This document shows positions 60,820-64,000 of a DNA stretch of 64,000 nucleotides, piece by piece (the first letter of the stretch is position 1; every line of letters starts with the position of its first letter). The notes beneath the pieces are model-generated. The model saw nothing but the letters and a program-made list of their open reading frames with translations, did no database searches and had not been told where the DNA came from. The position numbers and the translations under genes were made by a program. The stretch is from Actinomycetota bacterium. GTDB lineage: Bacteria > Actinomycetota > Acidimicrobiia > IMCC26256 > PALSA-555. The DNA lies in the NCBI GenBank assembly GCA_003140175.1, contig PLJD01000026.1, positions 1-64,000 of the forward strand, read 5' to 3'.

Positions 60820-62175
60820 TCACCGAAGCGCGAGTCGGCGGGCGAGATCGGACTGCATCACGTGAGACGGGTCCACGCGCTCGCGCAGCGCGCGCAGCCG
60901 GTCGAGGTCGGGATACATCTGCGGGACGAGCTCCGGGGCGAGCCGGGAGTCTTTCGCGAGATAGACGCGTCCGCCGGCCTCGACGACCAGCTGGTCCAGC
61001 TCGTCGAGGAGCCGACCCAGGCCCGACGTGGCGGCCGGGATGTCGAGGGCCAGGGTCCAGCCGGCGATCGGAAACGACAACGGGCCGGAGTTGCCAGGAC
61101 CGAATCGCTTCAGGATGGCCAGGAAGGACGGGCAGCTCGCGCCGCTGAGGCGCTCGAGGGTCTGGCGGACGGTGGTGGTCGCGGCGTCCGGCACGGCGTA
61201 CTGGTACTGAACAAAGCCGCGACGCCCGTAGAGGCGGTTCCAGTCCCGCACCCCGTCTAGCGGATGGAAGAACGCGGGAATCGACTCGAGGTGGCCGAGC
61301 CGGCGGCGGGGGGCTCGTCGGAACCAGAACTCGTTGAACGCGGCGATCGTGAGGCGGTTCAGGAGACCGTTGGGTACCCAGGTGGGCGCGGCGAGCCGAG
61401 TGGTCGGGGCGAACGCGCAGGGTTCGTTCCGAAGCCCAGCCGGCAACGCGGCGAGGGGCGCGTGATCGCCGCGGGTGAGCACCGACCGTCCGAGCGATCG
61501 GCCCGACGCGAGGCAGTCGATCCACGCTACGGAGTATCGGTACCGCTGGTCGCTCTCGACCATGGTGGTCATCAAGGTGTCGAGGTCGTCGATCCGCTCG
61601 GTATCGACGAGCATGCGGGACGTCTCGATGGGAACCAGCCGGAACGATGCCTCGGTCACGACCCCGGTCAACCCGAGTGCCCCGGCGGTGCCCCAGAACA
61701 GCTCGGCGTCGCTCGCCGGGGTCACCTCGAGTGCACCGGTCGGTGTGCGCAGGGTGAACCGATCGACGTGGTTCGCGAAGCTGCCCTCGAGGTGATGGTT
61801 CTTGCCGTGGATGTCGGCGGCCAGCGCACCGCCCACGGTCACGAAGCGGGTGCCGGGCGTGACGGGCACAAAGAACCCCTCGGGCACCAGGACCCGCAGC
61901 AGCTGGTCCAAGCTGGTCCCGGCCTCGGCCCGGACGGTGGCCGCCGCGTGGTCCAGGGAGCACTGCGCGGCCAGCTGCGTGCAGTCGAGCACGTCGCCCC
62001 CCGCGTTCTGTGCCGCGTCGCCGTAGCTTCGCCCCAGGCCGCGAGCCACGATCCCCCGTGGGCCGACGTCGTCGAAGGCCTGGTCGACCTGGGTCCGCGT
62101 GGTGGGCGTGGTGACCCGGGCGGCACTGGGAGCGGTTCGCCCCCAGCCCGTCAACAGGGTGTTCGGATCAGGCAT
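60820..62175 (-). CDS. dprE1: DprE1-like FAD-dependent oxidase
   Basis: 451 residues from ATG 62175. FAD-binding VAO-type fold: [11 protein letters not shown] near residue 47, [10 protein letters not shown] near 118, and the substrate region [12 protein letters not shown] near 360. At the position of the mycobacterial Cys387 that benzothiazinones modify, this protein has Ala376 (G-W-T-L-A-L-D). Together with DprE2 it makes the arabinose donor for cell-wall arabinan. Divergent from pepA with about 230 bases between starts. Confidence 0.92.
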   Translation of the reverse strand: MPDPNTLLTGWGRTAPSAARVTTPTTRTQVDQAFDDVGPRGIVARGLGRSYGDAAQNAGGDVLDCTQLAAQCSLDHAAATVRAEAGTSLDQLLRVLVPEGFFVPVTPGTRFVTVGGALAADIHGKNHHLEGSFANHVDRFTLRTPTGALEVTPASDAELFWGTAGALGLTGVVTEASFRLVPIETSRMLVDTERIDDLDTLMTTMVESDQRYRYSVAWIDCLASGRSLGRSVLTRGDHAPLAALPAGLRNEPCAFAPTTRLAAPTWVPNGLLNRLTIAAFNEFWFRRAPRRRLGHLESIPAFFHPLDGVRDWNRLYGRRGFVQYQYAVPDAATTTVRQTLERLSGASCPSFLAILKRFGPGNSGPLSFPIAGWTLALDIPAATSGLGRLLDELDQLVVEAGGRVYLAKDSRLAPELVPQMYPDLDRLRALRERVDPSHVMQSDLARRLALR

Positions 62176-62402
62176 CGTGGGCCGTGGTGTGGGGTGTCGG
62201 GGTCCGCGGCGAACCCCTGGTGGCGGTGCGTGTCGTCCCGCGTGCCGCACCGATCGGGCGGTCGAGCTGCCGCGTCGCCGACCGCGGGTCGGTGAGCGGC
62301 ATTGAGCAAGGGTATCGAAGCGCGGCGCTGGCGCCGCCCACCGCCAACGCGGTGGCCGGGGCGCTATAGCGTCGGGCGAGCGACCGACGAGGAGGGGCCC
62401 GG

Positions 62403-63938
62403 GTGCCGATCAGCTTTGGCGTGACCAGCCAGACCATTGACCGCGCACGCGCCGATCTGCTCGCCGTGCCCGTGTTCGCGGACCGAGTTCTCGGTCCGGG
62501 CGCCGATGTCGTCGACCGCGCGCTCGGGGGACGCCTGGCCGGCTTCATGGAAGACGTGGGTTTCGCCGGTAAGCCGGATGAGACGCTCACCGTGCCGACC
62601 CTCGGCTCGACCGTGGCGCCCGCGGCGGTGCTCGTCGGCCTCGGCGAACCCGCGGCGCTCACGCCCGATGTGCTGCGTCGGGCTGCGGCCAGCGTCGCCC
62701 GCCGAGCGAACCACGCCCGGTCGGTGGTGACCTCGCTGCTGGCCGCGGGCGATTTGGCGCCCGGCGTGGCGGCGCAGGCACTCGCGGAAGGGTTCGTGCT
62801 CGGCGCCTACCGCTTCGTCGAGTACAAGTCGGACCGCGGCGTGTCGAAGCTCGCCCGCGTCACGCTGGCGGGGGGGCGCGGAGCTGAGACGCGTGCCGGC
62901 CTGGACCGGGGGGCGGTCGTGGCCGGCGCCGTCAGCTGGGCTCGCGACATGGTGAATGAGCCCTCGGGTGCCAAATCGCCGGCCGAGTTCGCCGCCGCCG
63001 CCCGCCGCCTCCTGGCCGGCAAAGGCGTGACAGTCACGGTGATGAGCGAGGCCGAGCTGCGGGCCCAGAAGATGGGCGGTGTCCTCGGCGTCGGTCAGGG
63101 CTCGACGCGTCCCCCGCGTTTCGTCAAGGTCGTCTACCAGCCGCGCGGCGCCCGCGGACCGGGCACGTTGGCACTCGTCGGCAAGGGGGTGGTGTTCGAC
63201 TCGGGAGGCCTCTCCCTCAAGACCGCCTCCGGCATGGAGACGATGAAGACCGACATGTCGGGCGCGGCGGCAGTCTTGGCCGCGATGTCGGCGCTGCAGG
63301 CGCTCAAGGTGCGGCATCGCGTCGTGGCGTACGCGCCGATGGTCGAGAACATGCCGAGCGGCAGCGCGATCCGGCCCGGTGACGTGCTGCGGATGCGCAA
63401 CGGGACCACGGTTGAGGTCCTGAACACCGACGCCGAAGGGCGCCTGATCCTCGCCGACGCCTTGGCACTGGCCGTCTCGCAGCGGGCGGATGCCATCGTC
63501 GACGTCGCCACCCTCACCGGTGCGTGCGTGGTCGCGCTCGGCGAGAAAGTGGCCGGGATCATGGGAGATCCCTCGCCCTGGGTCGAGCAGGTCCGCGCCG
63601 CGGCGGACCGGGCCGGTGAGCCCATGTGGCCGCTGCCGTTGCCCGGCGACTACCGCAAGCTCCTCGACTCCGAGGTCGCCGATCTCCGAAACATCAGCAC
63701 CGGCGGCTACGGCGGAGCTCTCACGGCGGGCCTGTTCCTACAGAGCTTCGTCGGCGACGTGCCCTGGGCGCATCTCGACATCGCGGGTCCGGCGCGGGCT
63801 GCTGCCGACGACGGGGAACTCACGCGGGGTGGCACCGGCTTCGCGGTGCGCACCCTCTTGGAGCTTGCGAGCACCTTCGAAGCACCCGTGCGTCCGAACG
63901 GCCGCCCTCGCCCCCGGACGGCCAAGCGTCGATCCTGA
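62403..63938 (+). CDS. pepA: Leucyl aminopeptidase (M17)
   Basis: 511 residues from GTG 62403, with GAGGAG upstream. N-terminal macro-like domain and C-terminal M17 catalytic domain with K in [11 protein letters not shown] (about residues 260-270) and the signature N-T-D-A-E-G-R-L (about 341-348) that holds two metal ligands and the catalytic Arg. Likely a hexameric cytosolic peptidase. Common housekeeping gene in actinobacteria. Confidence 0.95.
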   Translation: MPISFGVTSQTIDRARADLLAVPVFADRVLGPGADVVDRALGGRLAGFMEDVGFAGKPDETLTVPTLGSTVAPAAVLVGLGEPAALTPDVLRRAAASVARRANHARSVVTSLLAAGDLAPGVAAQALAEGFVLGAYRFVEYKSDRGVSKLARVTLAGGRGAETRAGLDRGAVVAGAVSWARDMVNEPSGAKSPAEFAAAARRLLAGKGVTVTVMSEAELRAQKMGGVLGVGQGSTRPPRFVKVVYQPRGARGPGTLALVGKGVVFDSGGLSLKTASGMETMKTDMSGAAAVLAAMSALQALKVRHRVVAYAPMVENMPSGSAIRPGDVLRMRNGTTVEVLNTDAEGRLILADALALAVSQRADAIVDVATLTGACVVALGEKVAGIMGDPSPWVEQVRAAADRAGEPMWPLPLPGDYRKLLDSEVADLRNISTGGYGGALTAGLFLQSFVGDVPWAHLDIAGPARAAADDGELTRGGTGFAVRTLLELASTFEAPVRPNGRPRPRTAKRRS

Positions 63939-64000
63939 ACCCGACGCCGCCGCGTCCGGGGTGACCACCGGTCCGCTCAGTGCGCGGACGCCCCGGCGTC

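Noticed and set aside
63961-64000. Possible start of a plus gene (GTG 63961), or C-terminal end of a minus gene
   Set aside because: Too few codons remain before the window edge to separate a gene from chance.

Overview
The window is GC-rich, densely coded actinobacterial DNA. Many genes start with GTG and many neighbours overlap by 1-4 bases (ATGA, GTGA or TGATG junctions). Gene content best fits an uncultured or little-studied member of the class Acidimicrobiia or a near relative: a UPF0182 membrane protein, a complete ergothioneine operon, an actinobacterial SUF system with SufU, a DprE1/DprE2 pair, and dTDP-rhamnose glycan genes. This placement is an inference from gene content; no rRNA or tRNA gene is visible in the window.

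Layout. (1) 1-5763: a divergent small membrane protein, then a YlbL-type PDZ-Lon protease, an unusual coiled-coil protein ending in a phage gpF-like Cys/His motif, and a UPF0182 protein. (2) 5764-6752: about 1 kb without an intact gene, except possibly one 51-codon ORF. It holds the decayed C-terminus of an AAA-type ATPase gene and the sufB promoter. (3) 6753-18121: iron-sulfur cluster assembly split over two facing operons, sufB-sufD-Rieske-sufC1 on plus and sufC2-sufS-sufU on minus. Between them lie an SMP-30 gene set, an LLM oxidoreductase with a hydrolase, an L,D-transpeptidase and a 56-residue protein. The two SUF promoters share a CTA-N6-TAG motif. (4) 18140-23636: egtA-B-C-D-E (minus), preceded by a 27-codon ORF that ends 3 bases before the egtA start. 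(5) 23856-26815: two glycosyltransferase genes whose start codons overlap head to head, and a metallo-beta-lactamase-fold hydrolase. (6) 26816-29831: a scar region with transposase remnants around a polytopic membrane protein. (7) 29832-32165: a pair of acyl-CoA dehydrogenase subunits. (8) 32358-36365: a tight operon resembling methylamine-dehydrogenase maturation genes (MauD-like, MauE-like) and ending in a MauA-like Cys-rich domain fused to a WxxW-repeat, propeller-like domain. It is the strongest candidate here for an undescribed system. (9) 36417-40552: small conserved proteins, a short ORF with a very strong ribosome binding site followed by a hairpin, a DUF1802 protein, a glycosyltransferase and a polysaccharide flippase. 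(10) 40989-47985: E3 and E2 of a 2-oxoacid dehydrogenase complex, a single-ORF LipB-LipA fusion, a PNPOx-like protein, an M24 peptidase and a membrane protein. (11) 48218-56322: a three-domain WsaF-like glycosyltransferase facing a GT2-rmlD-rmlB-rmlC-rmlA operon (dTDP-L-rhamnose). (12) 56499-63938: metH, dprE2-dprE1 and a leucyl aminopeptidase.

How the genes fit together. The SUF genes supply Fe-S clusters, which lipoyl synthase in region 10 needs. The LipB-LipA fusion would lipoylate the adjacent E2, which E3 (LpdA) reoxidises. The rhamnose operon would feed the WsaF-like enzyme and other glycosyltransferases; the flippase would export lipid-linked glycan. DprE1/E2 point to arabinose-containing cell-wall polymers.
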